From Alicyclobacillus pomorum DSM 14955 (GTDB lineage Bacteria > Bacillota > Bacilli > Alicyclobacillales > Alicyclobacillaceae): a DNA stretch of 60,049 bases. The stretch is taken from contig NZ_AXAR01000011.1 of the NCBI RefSeq assembly GCF_000472905.1, positions 57,139 to 117,187 on the forward strand. Reading direction: 5' to 3'. Each line of letters opens with the position of its first letter. Position 1 is the first letter of the stretch. Below, in pieces: positions 1 to 8,437 of this stretch. Under the pieces are notes generated by a model, which did no database searches, was not told the DNA's origin, and was given only the letters and a program-made list of their open reading frames with translations. A program made the translations under genes and the position numbers.

Positions 1-744
1 AATCTCGTGGGAAGCATCTGCCACAAAGCGAGTCTGCTGGGCAAATGAGCGCTGGATTCTGGACAACATGTTGTTGAACGTCAGCGCGAGACGCCCCACT
101 TCGTCTTTGGTACTTGGAGGAGGTACTCGCTCGTCTAACCGGTTGGCTTCAATCCCCTCGACGACGCGAATCAATTGCTGTATGGGCCTCAACGCTGCCG
201 CAGCAATCAAATATCCACCGAACCCAGCGAGTACCACAGCACCAAGACAGCCCACTGCGAGTACCGTCAGTAACGATTCCATGTACTCCTGGAATGGGCT
301 GACATCCGACGCGAGTGTGACATATCCGACCAAGCCCGTCCCTGCCGCATTGGATACCGGCAGCGTTGTGAACATGACACTGCTGTCGTTTGGCAGTCGT
401 ACCATTTGTTGCTTCATGTTCTTGACTGGACGGAAATGAGTCACGACGTCGGCTAGGTCTAAATGCCCGACAGCTTCAATGACATTCCCTTTGGGTCCGA
501 AAATCACGACATCTTGATCGTGCCTACTGTACTGCACTAACCACTTCTTCAAGCCCCAATTCGCGGTCCTGCCATTGTTTGCGTGGGCACTGTAGTACTG
601 GGCGATGGTTTGCGCGGTGTTGGCGAGCTCGCTGTTCTGAATGGTTGACACTCGGGTGTATACCGTGAAATAAATGAATCCCCCGAACACCACAAGGATG
701 ACAAACAAAATCGACGCAGACAGGATGGCAATTTTGATTTTCAC
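1..744 (-). CDS. Sensor histidine kinase, 3' part cut by window edge
   Basis: Membrane sensor kinase that should phosphorylate the neighbouring response regulator. Reading from a GTG at 744, the 248 visible codons show an N-terminal membrane helix (about residues 4-24), an extracytoplasmic sensor region of about 130 residues, a second membrane helix (about 155-180), a HAMP-like linker with a P-rich E-V-G-R-L motif, and the start of the HisKA helix. The last residues in the window are RFVADASHEI, so the phospho-accepting His is present but the rest of HisKA and the ATPase domain lie outside. The GTG overlaps the regulator stop (GTGA), which indicates translational coupling. The stimulus cannot be read from the sequence. 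Confidence 0.9.
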   Translation of the reverse strand, partial: MKIKIAILSASILFVILVVFGGFIYFTVYTRVSTIQNSELANTAQTIAQYYSAHANNGRTANWGLKKWLVQYSRHDQDVVIFGPKGNVIEAVGHLDLADVVTHFRPVKNMKQQMVRLPNDSSVMFTTLPVSNAAGTGLVGYVTLASDVSPFQEYMESLLTVLAVGCLGAVVLAGFGGYLIAAAALRPIQQLIRVVEGIEANRLDERVPPPSTKDEVGRLALTFNNMLSRIQRSFAQQTRFVADASHEI

Positions 745-1436
745 GAGGAGGTCGCGCCTTTCAGCATGTACCCGACCCCCCGAACCGTGTGGATCAGCGG
801 AGGATCAAAGGGCACGTCGATTTTCTGACGCAGGTACCGGACGTATACGTCCACAATGTTTGTCTCTCCCTTGTAGTCGTATCCCCACACGCGTTCGAGC
901 AAGAGATCCCGAGACAAGACTTGGTTTGGATTTCGCATAAACATCTCCAACAAGTCAAACTCCCGCGCCGTCAACGTAATCGGTTTCTGCTGACGAAACA
1001 CTTCACGCGTGGCGGTGTTCATCGTCAGGTCTTGCACCGTGAGTGTCTTTTGTTCCGCAATAGAAGCTCGGTTCCTCCGCAGTAACACCCGTATGCGGGC
1101 AAGAAGTTCCTCAATGGCAAACGGCTTTTGCAGATAATCGTCAGCTCCAGCATCGAGGCCGGCAACGCGGTCTGGAACGCTGCCCCGTGCGGTTAACATG
1201 ATAATAGGAACGTTGCTGACCGCTCGAACACGTCTGCACACTTCCATGCCGTTCATCTCGGGCAACATGACGTCCAATAGAATGATATCCCACTTCTGTT
1301 CCAAGGCCAGTTTCAGGCCTTCACGACCATCAAAAGCCTTGGTCACTTTGTATCCTTCGTACTCAAACTCCATCGCCAAGAATTCTGCGATATCTTCTTC
1401 ATCTTCAACCACTAGAATACGATGCGGTTCATTCAT
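741..1436 (-). CDS. OmpR/PhoB-family response regulator
   Basis: A 231-residue DNA-binding response regulator. The receiver domain (about 1-120) has the acidic cluster E11-D12-E13, the phospho-acceptor D55 in LLDVMLPEMNG, T82 and K104 in the LQKPF motif. The C-terminal winged helix (about 130-228) ends with the VRYLRQKID and HTVRGVGY motifs typical of the OmpR subgroup. The start is supported by GGAGG six bases before the ATG. The last four bases overlap the start of the histidine kinase gene, so the pair forms a two-gene operon. The target genes are not evident. The adjacent efflux operon is a candidate by proximity only. Confidence 0.95.
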   Translation of the reverse strand: MNEPHRILVVEDEEDIAEFLAMEFEYEGYKVTKAFDGREGLKLALEQKWDIILLDVMLPEMNGMEVCRRVRAVSNVPIIMLTARGSVPDRVAGLDAGADDYLQKPFAIEELLARIRVLLRRNRASIAEQKTLTVQDLTMNTATREVFRQQKPITLTAREFDLLEMFMRNPNQVLSRDLLLERVWGYDYKGETNIVDVYVRYLRQKIDVPFDPPLIHTVRGVGYMLKGATSS

Positions 1437-1796
1437 GGCAATCCTCCGTGTGTTTCACCCTTGTTGACGTGGAAAAACCGAGTTTTCCCACTTTGTGCTT
1501 CCAACGCCACAAAGCCCCACTCACGCGTGCGAGCCATGTGTGCATCCCCATCCATAACATGCCTACTTTCGTGAAAGGGTACACACTGCCTATCGCATCA
1601 CATGCGGTGAGTGGGGTCAAGTCATGCACATGTCCTGGCCGCTCGCAGTGTCTACGGAATCCGTTCGACTTAGGTTGAACACAAGCGAGGGCTACACTTT
1701 ATTCATCATACCTCGGACAGGTGAGTGGTGTCTTTAAAGAGGATTAGAAATGCATGAGAGAGGCTACAGCCTGGCGATGATGAATGGAATCTGTGA
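1437..1796. other. Intergenic region between regulator and efflux operon
   Basis: About 360 bases with no convincing gene. It must hold the promoter of the two-component operon (minus strand), but I see no clear -35/-10 pair. A small inverted repeat, GGAAAA / TTTTCC, lies near 1470-1488. A 66-codon minus-strand frame overlapping the regulator start has no good ribosome site and no recognisable content. Confidence 0.4.
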
Positions 1797-1821
1797 GGGA
1801 AAAACCCCCCTGCACGGGGGG
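1797..1821 (-). terminator. Rho-independent terminator of efflux operon
   Basis: On the minus strand a six-base-pair C/G stem (cccccc at 1805-1810 with gggggg at 1816-1821, five-base loop) is followed by a run of five T. It lies 13 bases beyond the stop of the MFS transporter gene. Confidence 0.85.
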
Positions 1822-1833
1822 CGGAAGTTGGAT

Positions 1834-3474
1834 TCATGTGCGCACGAGACGTGGCTCCTTGCTTTCCACGAGATATCCCGCATTCGGCTGGTCTTCAGGT
1901 TTCGGAAGCATTGGGCGAGATTTTTCGACTTTGACGCGCCGGACAAACAGGGACAGAATCAGCGCAATCACAGTTCCAATGGTCGCCCACCAAAAGGCAT
2001 CGTTGATGCCATCAATCGTAGACTGCTTCATGGCGAGACCGTACAACAAATAGTTGGTAATCCCCTGCCCAGCTTGCAACGGCAATCCCATTTTGGCCGC
2101 CAAACCCTGTGCCAGACTGGCAACTGTCTGCGTCAGGTGCGGGTTATTGATGGTCATCAAATTGCGGTAGTCTGCGTAGTGCACTTGCGTCCTTGTGGTC
2201 ATGACCGACACCAGAATGGCTGTACCGAGGGACGACGCAACTTGTCGAACCGTGTTCGACGCAGCTGATCCGTGACTGTACAACTCGCGTGGCAGCTGAT
2301 TCAATCCCGCTGTCTGAATGGTCATGGCGATAAACGACATACCAAACATACGGAAGGTGTAAAGCAACATCACGTGTCCGTAGGTTGTGTCCGCGGTTAA
2401 CTTCGTGAACTGCCACGTCGTCACCGCCGTGATGGCGAGGCCGATGATGGCTAACGGGCGGACGCCAATGCGGTCAAACAACGCACCGGAAATGGGTGAC
2501 ATGATACCCATCAACAATGCGCCAGGCAACATCAACAAGCCAGATTGCAACGGTGTGAAACCGCGAATGTTCTGCAGGTAAATCGGTGTCAAAATCATGG
2601 CGCCAAACATCGCCATGTTGACCACCGAGCCAATGATGGTCGTGAGCGTAAACACGTCAAAGCGAAACACGCGCAGGTTCAGCATCGGCGACGGAGTCGT
2701 TAGCTCACGGATGACGAACAGAACCAAGAAAATGACACCGATGATGATGCACGTCAAGACCAGCGAATCGCCCCAACCCTTGCTGCCAGCTTCACTAAAA
2801 CCGTACAAGAGCGTGCTGAATCCGACGATGGATGTGACGGCTCCTGGTCCATCGAGCTTGGGTTTGGGCCCGGGCGTCTCCACGTTCGGCAGCATCACAA
2901 TGCCCAAAATGATGTCGACCACCGCAATCGGTATCACGACGTAGAACAGGAGACGCCAACTCCAGTGGTCAAGAATCCAACCGGACAACGTGGGCCCTAT
3001 CGCTGGAGCGAAAAACAAGGCAATGGCCATGGTTCCCATCGCCTTTCCTCGGGTTTGCGGCGGGAACAGGTCGAGGATGACCGTCATCATCAATGGCATC
3101 ATGATCCCGGAGCCGGCCGCCTGTACAATTCGTCCCAGCAGCATCACGCTGAACGTCGGCGAAATACTGCAAATGAACGAACCAAGAGTAAATAGCATCA
3201 TCGATGTGATGAACAACTGACGGGTCGTAAATGTTCCAATCAGAAAAGCACTTAACGGCACCAGCACTCCCGTGGTCAGCATATAGGCAGTGGACAGCCA
3301 CTGCACGGTATCCGCAGACACATTAAAGGCGTTCATCAAGTGTGGTATCGCAACGTTGAGTAGCGTTTGATTGAGAATCGCTACGAATACGCCAAGCAGC
3401 AACACGAGCAAAATCGCCATGCGGTGCTCTGCTCTGCGTGCGTCGTTCACTCTCCCCTGATTTCCTTTTGCCAA
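1834..3474 (-). CDS. MFS multidrug transporter, DHA2 (EmrB/QacA) family
   Basis: A 14-helix drug:proton antiporter-type protein of about 546 residues. The N-terminal half shows the DHA2-like NQTLLNVAIPHL segment and the VQWLSTAYML motif. The membrane-embedded signature around GSGIMMPLM and the antiporter motif near APAIGPTLSGWI follow. The upstream gene encodes a HlyD/EmrA-type periplasmic-adaptor homolog ending three bases before a GTG at 3483, so the two are one operon. I prefer a TTG at 3474, eight bases after AAGGGG. The GTG at 3483 is the alternative but sits too close to the Shine-Dalgarno sequence. Substrates are unknown. Export of a toxic hydrophobic compound is the family role. Confidence 0.9.
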   Translation of the reverse strand: MAKGNQGRVNDARRAEHRMAILLVLLLGVFVAILNQTLLNVAIPHLMNAFNVSADTVQWLSTAYMLTTGVLVPLSAFLIGTFTTRQLFITSMMLFTLGSFICSISPTFSVMLLGRIVQAAGSGIMMPLMMTVILDLFPPQTRGKAMGTMAIALFFAPAIGPTLSGWILDHWSWRLLFYVVIPIAVVDIILGIVMLPNVETPGPKPKLDGPGAVTSIVGFSTLLYGFSEAGSKGWGDSLVLTCIIIGVIFLVLFVIRELTTPSPMLNLRVFRFDVFTLTTIIGSVVNMAMFGAMILTPIYLQNIRGFTPLQSGLLMLPGALLMGIMSPISGALFDRIGVRPLAIIGLAITAVTTWQFTKLTADTTYGHVMLLYTFRMFGMSFIAMTIQTAGLNQLPRELYSHGSAASNTVRQVASSLGTAILVSVMTTRTQVHYADYRNLMTINNPHLTQTVASLAQGLAAKMGLPLQAGQGITNYLLYGLAMKQSTIDGINDAFWWATIGTVIALILSLFVRRVKVEKSRPMLPKPEDQPNAGYLVESKEPRLVRT

Positions 3475-3486
3475 CGCAGACACCCC

Positions 3487-4143
3487 TTACTTGTGGATCC
3501 GCACGGTCGCGCTCTCTCCAGGCACCAAGCCAGTTCCTTCGTATCCCTGAATGGAAATGGTGACCGGAATGACCTGCGTCACCTTCGTATAGTTCGCCGA
3601 CGTGTTGGATGTCGGAAGAAGCGAGAATGTACTTGCTGTCGTCAACCCAATGCTGCTGACGTTTCCTTTGATGGTCACTCCGGGATCCGCATCGACGTAG
3701 ACGTCTACGTCCTGTCCCACTTTCACATCATTGATTTGGGTTTCCTTGATGTTTGCGGTCACCCACAAGTGATTCATATCGTAAGCATAGGCCAGTGGCG
3801 TACCAGCCGCGACGAATTCGTTTTGTACTGCAGAGTTCTGCACAACGGTTCCATTGCTTGGCATCGTCACAGGCACATCGATGGTTTTCCCGGCTTGTTG
3901 TACTTCTACAATGCCAACCGTGTCTCCAGACTTAAATTGGGTTCCAGTGGATCCTTTCCACTGGACTAACTTTCCCGTCGCAGGCGCTGCGATAGTGACC
4001 TGTTGGCCAGTCACCTGCGCATTGTCTGTTTCCAAATAAAGCGTCGACTGGTTGTAGAAGTAATAGCCCACAAAACCCGCCACGACAATCAACAAAATGA
4101 TCACGAGATTTAATACCAATAGCCTTCGTGTGTTCACGAACAC
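3487..4143 (-). CDS. HlyD/EmrA-family membrane fusion protein
   Basis: A 218-residue membrane-anchored adaptor with one N-terminal helix (about 8-28), then a biotinyl-lipoyl-like half (about 40-80, TDNAQVTGQQVTIAAPATGK) and beta-barrel segments (VGQDVDVYVDADPG, VTISIQGYEG) ending in GESATVRIHK. It is much shorter than the roughly 390-residue E. coli EmrA because the coiled-coil hairpin is missing, as expected for a cell without an outer membrane. The start is a GTG preceded by GGGAGG five bases upstream. It is cotranscribed with the MFS transporter downstream and probably assists it. Confidence 0.88.
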   Translation of the reverse strand: MFVNTRRLLVLNLVIILLIVVAGFVGYYFYNQSTLYLETDNAQVTGQQVTIAAPATGKLVQWKGSTGTQFKSGDTVGIVEVQQAGKTIDVPVTMPSNGTVVQNSAVQNEFVAAGTPLAYAYDMNHLWVTANIKETQINDVKVGQDVDVYVDADPGVTIKGNVSSIGLTTASTFSLLPTSNTSANYTKVTQVIPVTISIQGYEGTGLVPGESATVRIHK

Positions 4144-4193
4144 CTCAACCTCCCTAATTTTTAACGAACGTCACGATGATTATTTTACCCATT

Positions 4194-4224
4194 AAAGTAT
4201 TTATTGCTGCAAGCGAAATGTCAA
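4194..4224 (-). promoter_or_regulatory. Candidate sigma-A promoter of efflux operon
   Basis: The minus strand has a perfect -35 TTGACA (4219-4224). Possible -10 boxes are TACTTT (4194-4199, 19-base spacer) or the partly overlapping TAAATA (4198-4203, 15-base spacer). Neither spacing is ideal, so the -10 assignment is uncertain. Confidence 0.4.
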
Positions 4225-4292
4225 GACAACAAATTTTGAGGCGAGGACCATTTCGTAAAATCGTAAAGAAGGAACCCCCATTCATACGGCAG

Positions 4293-5138
4293 TTACCGCA
4301 TGTGAGGGGTCAGATACTGAATCATGGATTTGAGCGCTTGCGCATGTCGATAATAGTCTGCTTTCGCATCTGAATTGTTCGTCTGTAAACTGAACAGCTC
4401 CAAATCCGCTTGAATTTTCTTGAGGCTGGTTAGGACCAGCTTTTTCTGATTCGGAGGCGCAGCGGGTTGGGCTACCAGATCAGAGTACAAATCCACGTAT
4501 ACCTGACCGTTGCTGTCGACTTGGGCTAGGAACACATCTTCCCATGTCGTGGCACCCTGGGTGCGAATTTGCTCTAGCAACCAGGCGCGCGTGTACCCGA
4601 GATTGGCGAGCGCATCGGGCAGTACCTTGCCGTCTAATATGACGACCGCGGGCGTTGACTCGTTGCTCACAGACAGATTCATGGTTTTCGGAGTCAACGG
4701 CTGACGGTCGGACTTCAACAGCACACTCAGATTGCCGTCCGGTTCCAGCGCGGCGAACTCCACGTCGGCCAGCTTGAATGCATCTTTGGTTCTCAGCATG
4801 GTCATGACGTCGTCGACGGTCAAGCGAGATTTGCGTAAGTTCTGATCCATCACCTTGCCGTTTTGGACAATCGGGGTGGCCTTGCCGTTGACCAAGTTGC
4901 GGAACGGCATCGATTTCATGGCGAAGAATCGCACACAGACGTTGAGCAAAGCCCACGTGACCATGGCCAATAGACCGTAGTACACCGGTTCGTTGTGATC
5001 CAGGATGGTCCATGCGGTCAGCGCGCCCAGCGCAATGCCGGAGACCACTTTCAGCGGTTGACCGACAAATCGGCTCGCAATCAACGAGAGCACAAATGCC
5101 GCTACTGTTCTTAAAAGAATCAACAAATACGGTTGCAT
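4293..5138 (-). CDS. DUF421 membrane protein (YetF/YrbG-like)
   Basis: About 281 residues. Three N-terminal membrane helices (LLILLRTVAAFVLSLIASRF; GIALGALTAW; LLAMVTWALLN) precede a cytoplasmic region with the DUF421 pattern: VNGKATPIVQNGKV, then LRKSRLTVDDVMTMLR, KLADVEFAALEPDGNLSVL, and a duplicated VVILDGKVLPDALANLGYT. The start is the ATG at 5136-5138, six bases after GAGGTG. An ATG two codons earlier abuts the ribosome site. The gene follows a DUF1657 gene, a pairing known in spore formers, often beside spoVA genes. A role in spores is an inference. No enzymatic activity can be assigned. Confidence 0.88.
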   Translation of the reverse strand: MQPYLLILLRTVAAFVLSLIASRFVGQPLKVVSGIALGALTAWTILDHNEPVYYGLLAMVTWALLNVCVRFFAMKSMPFRNLVNGKATPIVQNGKVMDQNLRKSRLTVDDVMTMLRTKDAFKLADVEFAALEPDGNLSVLLKSDRQPLTPKTMNLSVSNESTPAVVILDGKVLPDALANLGYTRAWLLEQIRTQGATTWEDVFLAQVDSNGQVYVDLYSDLVAQPAAPPNQKKLVLTSLKKIQADLELFSLQTNNSDAKADYYRHAQALKSMIQYLTPHMR

Positions 5139-5174
5139 GGACATCACCTCGCGGCGTGGTGTAAGGACTGAAAT

Positions 5175-5211
5175 GCCCTTGCCCGTGCCGATGCGGCAAC
5201 GAGGCAAGGGC
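5175..5211 (-). other. Strong hairpin between DUF1657 and DUF421 genes
   Basis: Nine complementary bases (gccttgcc-type arm at 5175-5183 against ggcaagggc at 5203-5211) enclose a smaller gtgcc/ggcac pair. No T run follows on the minus strand, so it is more likely an mRNA-processing or attenuating hairpin than a full terminator. Confidence 0.6.
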
Positions 5212-5222
5212 TGTTGGCGAAA

Positions 5223-5429
5223 TCAGAAGCCCTTGTACTGCGGCTCCTCGGTCTCGAGTTGTTGCACCCGCTGTTCGAGTGATGTAATGATGGCTTGCGT
5301 CTGGTTGGCCGCGTCCGTAAAACTCTGTTTGGCCTGTTGGTTTTGCGTCTGCAAAGCGAACTGTTCGAGGCTAGCCTGCGCACTTTTGAGTCCCGCCAAA
5401 GTCTGCTTCACTTGTGATGCGACGGTCAT
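5223..5429 (-). CDS. DUF1657 protein
   Basis: A 68-residue, soluble, Gln-rich helical protein (MTVASQVKQTLAGLKSAQAS..., ending EEPQYKGF). The length, the start with a TVxxQVKQTLAxLKxAQAxLE pattern and the FALQTQN segment match the DUF1657 family of spore formers. It lies directly upstream of the DUF421 gene in the same orientation and is probably cotranscribed with it through the hairpin at 5175-5211. Family members are expressed during sporulation. The molecular role is unknown. Confidence 0.85.
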   Translation of the reverse strand: MTVASQVKQTLAGLKSAQASLEQFALQTQNQQAKQSFTDAANQTQAIITSLEQRVQQLETEEPQYKGF

Positions 5430-5549
5430 TCAATTCATCCTCCCGTTCTGTCTCCGAGCTTAGCGTCGGCCGTGAAGCCACGCCATTTAAACAAATTCCC
5501 ATTTTCAAAGACGTGTAGTCATACAAATATTGGAAGTCGCTGTCCCACG

Positions 5550-7019
5550 TTACAGCAATGGTGCAAATAACCGCGCGATGCGCTGTGCCCCTTGGTGCCA
5601 TGGTGGCGGCTTCTGCAACCATTCGGTCGTCAAGGGAAACGAGTGTTGCAAATCTTGTTCAAACTGTCTACGCAGTTCGGACGCGACGTCGGGACAGTAA
5701 ACGACCTGGCAAACTTCATAGTTTGTGCGGAAAGATCTCAAATCGTAATTGGCAGCCCCGAGGATGGAAACGTCATCGTCTATGGTCATCACTTTGGCGT
5801 GTAGGATTCCTCCCGTGTACAAGTAGATCTGAACACCCACATCCAACAGTTCCTTGTAGAATGTTCGACTGGCAAGCCCGACGGCCTTGTGATCCGGTTG
5901 TTCCGGAACGAGCAACCGTACGACAACCCCCTTGAGCACAGCAGTTTTGATGGCCGTGAGGACGTCGGTGTCAGGTACGAAATAGGGTGTGGTAATATCC
6001 ACGGATGCGTTCGCCTGCGTCAAGCCGGTAAAGAACAGGTTGCGAATGGATTGCATACGCCTGTCCGGTCCGCTCTCTATGGCTTGTACAAAACCCTGCG
6101 TCCAGTCGGCGCCGTGCGCTGGCCACGCGGTCAGTTCCTCTGCCCATTCGCCAGCGTAGCTTGGTACGGGCTGGCGGGTTTTCACTACCCCTCGGGTTCG
6201 CGGAGGCACGCGGTTCAACTGACCGCGGTCCAGGGTGGCAATGGCCCAGTTCATGTCGAAGATGGACTGCAGTGCCTGAATTGCCCTGTCCCCCAGAAGT
6301 TGCACGTGTGTGTCGCGCCACGGACCCACCCCCGGCTTGCGACCCGTATACTCATCTCCGACATTGATGCCTCCAACAAAGCCGATGTGTTTGTCAATCA
6401 CCACAATTTTCCCGTGATCCCGGTGATTCAGGCGTCTTGTGAGCCATGGAAAGCGAACCGGGAAGAACGTTCGACACTCGATGCCGTGGGACTGCATGCG
6501 GGCGACGGTGGATGGCGGGAGCTTCCGACTTCCCATGCCGTCTCGCAGAAACCGAATTTTTACGCCTTCTTTCGCTCGTTGACAGAGCAACTGCATGATG
6601 CGCCGTCCAATGTGGTCGTCACGAAAGATGTAGAATTCGAGGTCAATCGTGTGCCTGGCGCTCGACAGTGCCTGCAACAATGCGGCGTAGGTGCTGTTAC
6701 CGTCGTGAAATAACCGGATACGCGCTTCGACTGCGGGCACGTGCGTGATGGACTGTACGACCCGGTGAATGGTCGCTGCGGACGTCGTGTGAGCCGGAAG
6801 CGAATTCGCGTTGACATCCGAGCGTGAGCCCTGTCTTCGTGGTTCAGGCCGTTCAGGAAGAGGTCCATTCAGGATGTAGTAAACTGCAAAACCAAGAAAC
6901 GGAATACAAAGACCGATGACAATCCATGCCAGTGAGCGCATCGGGAGCTTCACATCTCGTAACGCCACGGTGCACAACAAGATGACCTGTGCAGCGTACA
7001 ATCCTAAGCACAACCACAA
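5550..7019 (-). CDS. Phospholipase D family protein, cardiolipin-synthase-like
   Basis: A membrane enzyme that should condense two phosphatidylglycerols to cardiolipin. Two N-terminal helices are followed by two HKD catalytic motifs: HGKIVVIDKHIGFVGGINVGD and HAKVMTIDDDVSILGAANYD. The latter is followed by RSFRTNYEV, typical of bacterial cardiolipin synthases. A frame opens at 7067 but that ATG has no ribosome site. A TTG at 7019 sits seven bases after GGAGGG, giving 489 residues, close to the usual 480-510. The C-terminus ends IARLFAPLL, also typical. It appears to be a single-gene unit preceded by the hairpin at 7097-7125. Confidence 0.9.
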   Translation of the reverse strand: MWLCLGLYAAQVILLCTVALRDVKLPMRSLAWIVIGLCIPFLGFAVYYILNGPLPERPEPRRQGSRSDVNANSLPAHTTSAATIHRVVQSITHVPAVEARIRLFHDGNSTYAALLQALSSARHTIDLEFYIFRDDHIGRRIMQLLCQRAKEGVKIRFLRDGMGSRKLPPSTVARMQSHGIECRTFFPVRFPWLTRRLNHRDHGKIVVIDKHIGFVGGINVGDEYTGRKPGVGPWRDTHVQLLGDRAIQALQSIFDMNWAIATLDRGQLNRVPPRTRGVVKTRQPVPSYAGEWAEELTAWPAHGADWTQGFVQAIESGPDRRMQSIRNLFFTGLTQANASVDITTPYFVPDTDVLTAIKTAVLKGVVVRLLVPEQPDHKAVGLASRTFYKELLDVGVQIYLYTGGILHAKVMTIDDDVSILGAANYDLRSFRTNYEVCQVVYCPDVASELRRQFEQDLQHSFPLTTEWLQKPPPWHQGAQRIARLFAPLL

Positions 7020-7080
7020 CCCGCATCCCTCCGAATCCGTCTTAGGGTGAACGAGCTTGGGATGCATTATTCGAAAACGT

Positions 7081-7125
7081 TAGAGAAAACACGAAACCAG
7101 ACACACCTACCATCGGTGTGCCTGG
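7081..7125 (-). terminator. Terminator after the epimerase and small ORF
   Basis: On the minus strand the interrupted stem CCAG-n-CACACC / GGTGTG-n-CTGG (7097-7125) is followed by a T-rich tract (TTTCGTGTTTTCTC). It begins about 20 bases after the small ORF at 7146-7268 and ends just before the PLD gene. Confidence 0.65.
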
Positions 7126-7145
7126 CATCTGGGTACTGATTGGGG

Positions 7146-7268
7146 TTACCAAGGTCGCCCAACCGGCGGGCGTGGAATCGGGAATGGGCGTGGCATTGGA
7201 ACGGGTCTTCGGATGCCGTGTGGAAGGCCGCACCACGCCAATATCACGTCATGTGCACATTGCACCAT
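7146..7268 (-). CDS. Very small Pro/Arg-rich protein, unrecognised
   Basis: A 40-codon frame on the minus strand, from an ATG at 7268 to TAA at 7146. GGAGG lies about eight bases before the ATG, and a terminator follows about 20 bases after the stop, so the reading frame is framed by expression signals. The first half is ordinary (MVQCAHDVILAWCGLPHG). The second half is a proline/arginine repeat (RRPVPMPRPFPIPRPP) ending GRPW. It lies 64 bases downstream of the epimerase gene and may share its transcript. I do not recognise the family. It could be a chance frame. Confidence 0.5.
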   Translation of the reverse strand: MVQCAHDVILAWCGLPHGIRRPVPMPRPFPIPRPPVGRPW

Positions 7269-7332
7269 ACGAAACACCTCCACCGTATATTGCATGCCGA
7301 AGGGTCTTCGTTTGTCCGAGTCAGATGTCCCA

Positions 7333-8220
7333 TCAAACGTATGGCAGCAGAAAGGGTATCGGCTCCAGATGTAATTCTTGGTAGACCGTTTCAGGGTCTT
7401 CACAAACATTGCCCTCGAGGAGCATGGCGAGTTGGTCTTTCGTCAGAGGAAAACCAGGCAATTTCTCCAACACGGGGATGAGTGCCTTCATGGCAAACAC
7501 CGGCACAGACACCGTCCGCAGCGGCTTGTTCAGAGCGAGAGCCATGCGTCGAAGGATGTCCCGGTACGCAATTCTTTCAGGTCCGCCGATTTCGTACGTG
7601 TTGTGATACGCGACGGGCGTGTCCAAGGCGGTTACAAACGCCTCAGAGACGGTCTCTATGGCCACCGGCTGCAGCTCAAAGTGTCCGTCGCCAATGATGG
7701 GAACGAGCGGTGCTGTCTTGATCAATTGTGTCATGAGGCTGATGAAGTTTGGTCCGGGCCCCCCGTCCCCGTAGATTACGGATGGCCGAAAAATGGTGAA
7801 GTTCAATGGCGAGGACTGTACAATTCGCTCCGCGTCCCACTTCGATTTGTGATACGCTGAAACAGCTCCATCGCGCGCGCCAAGCGCGCTCATGTGTAGA
7901 AATCGAGACACTCCGGCCGCTTGTGCCGCATCCACGATACAGCGCGTGCCGCAAACATGAATTCGCTCCATGGTGACACCCTCGCGCGGAACCTCCCGTA
8001 TGATGCCGACCAAGTGGATCACCGCGTCGCATTCTCTCAATCGCGACAGCCAGTTGTCAGGAGCAAATAGACTTCCTAAGACGACGTGAACACCGGGCTC
8101 CCGTAGCGGGCGTGCTGTCTCTTCCCGTTGCAACACGTAGACCTCGTGTCCGCAAGCAACAAGTCTCCGTACCACGGGCACACCTACGTACCCGGTTCCA
8201 CCAGTCACGAACACCTTCAC
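7333..8220 (-). CDS. NAD(P)-binding epimerase-like protein (NDUFA9/NmrA type)
   Basis: A 295-residue atypical short-chain dehydrogenase. The Rossmann motif TGGTGYVG lies at the N-terminus. An AVIHLVGI segment, the catalytic-like Y-x3-K (AYHKSKWDAE) and FRPSVIYGDGG follow. This pattern is usual in complex-I NDUFA9-like and YfhF/YfcH-type proteins annotated as NAD-dependent epimerases. The start is a GTG at 8220, six bases after AGAGG. The longer frame upstream lacks a ribosome site. It reads away from the plus-strand antiporter gene. The substrate cannot be inferred. Confidence 0.85.
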   Translation of the reverse strand: MKVFVTGGTGYVGVPVVRRLVACGHEVYVLQREETARPLREPGVHVVLGSLFAPDNWLSRLRECDAVIHLVGIIREVPREGVTMERIHVCGTRCIVDAAQAAGVSRFLHMSALGARDGAVSAYHKSKWDAERIVQSSPLNFTIFRPSVIYGDGGPGPNFISLMTQLIKTAPLVPIIGDGHFELQPVAIETVSEAFVTALDTPVAYHNTYEIGGPERIAYRDILRRMALALNKPLRTVSVPVFAMKALIPVLEKLPGFPLTKDQLAMLLEGNVCEDPETVYQELHLEPIPFLLPYV

Positions 8221-8437
8221 CTGTATCCTCTCCCGCCCACTGTTTGTACCATCGTACCGTAACACCGCCCTGTGTGAAAGCACCCGTAAAGGGCGTGTGT
8301 GGAAATGTCTAGGTATCTGTCGCTAGGAGAATGTCCATGACGGATACATGCCCTGTACTAGTCAGGTTCGTGTGCATACCCTGTACAACGACCTACGTTT
8401 AGATAGGCGTGATTCACTTGGAAAGGAGAATGTCGAG

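Noticed and set aside
1429-1629. 66-codon minus-strand frame overlapping the response regulator start
   Set aside because: No good ribosome site, and it overlaps the start of a certain gene in another frame; content not recognised.
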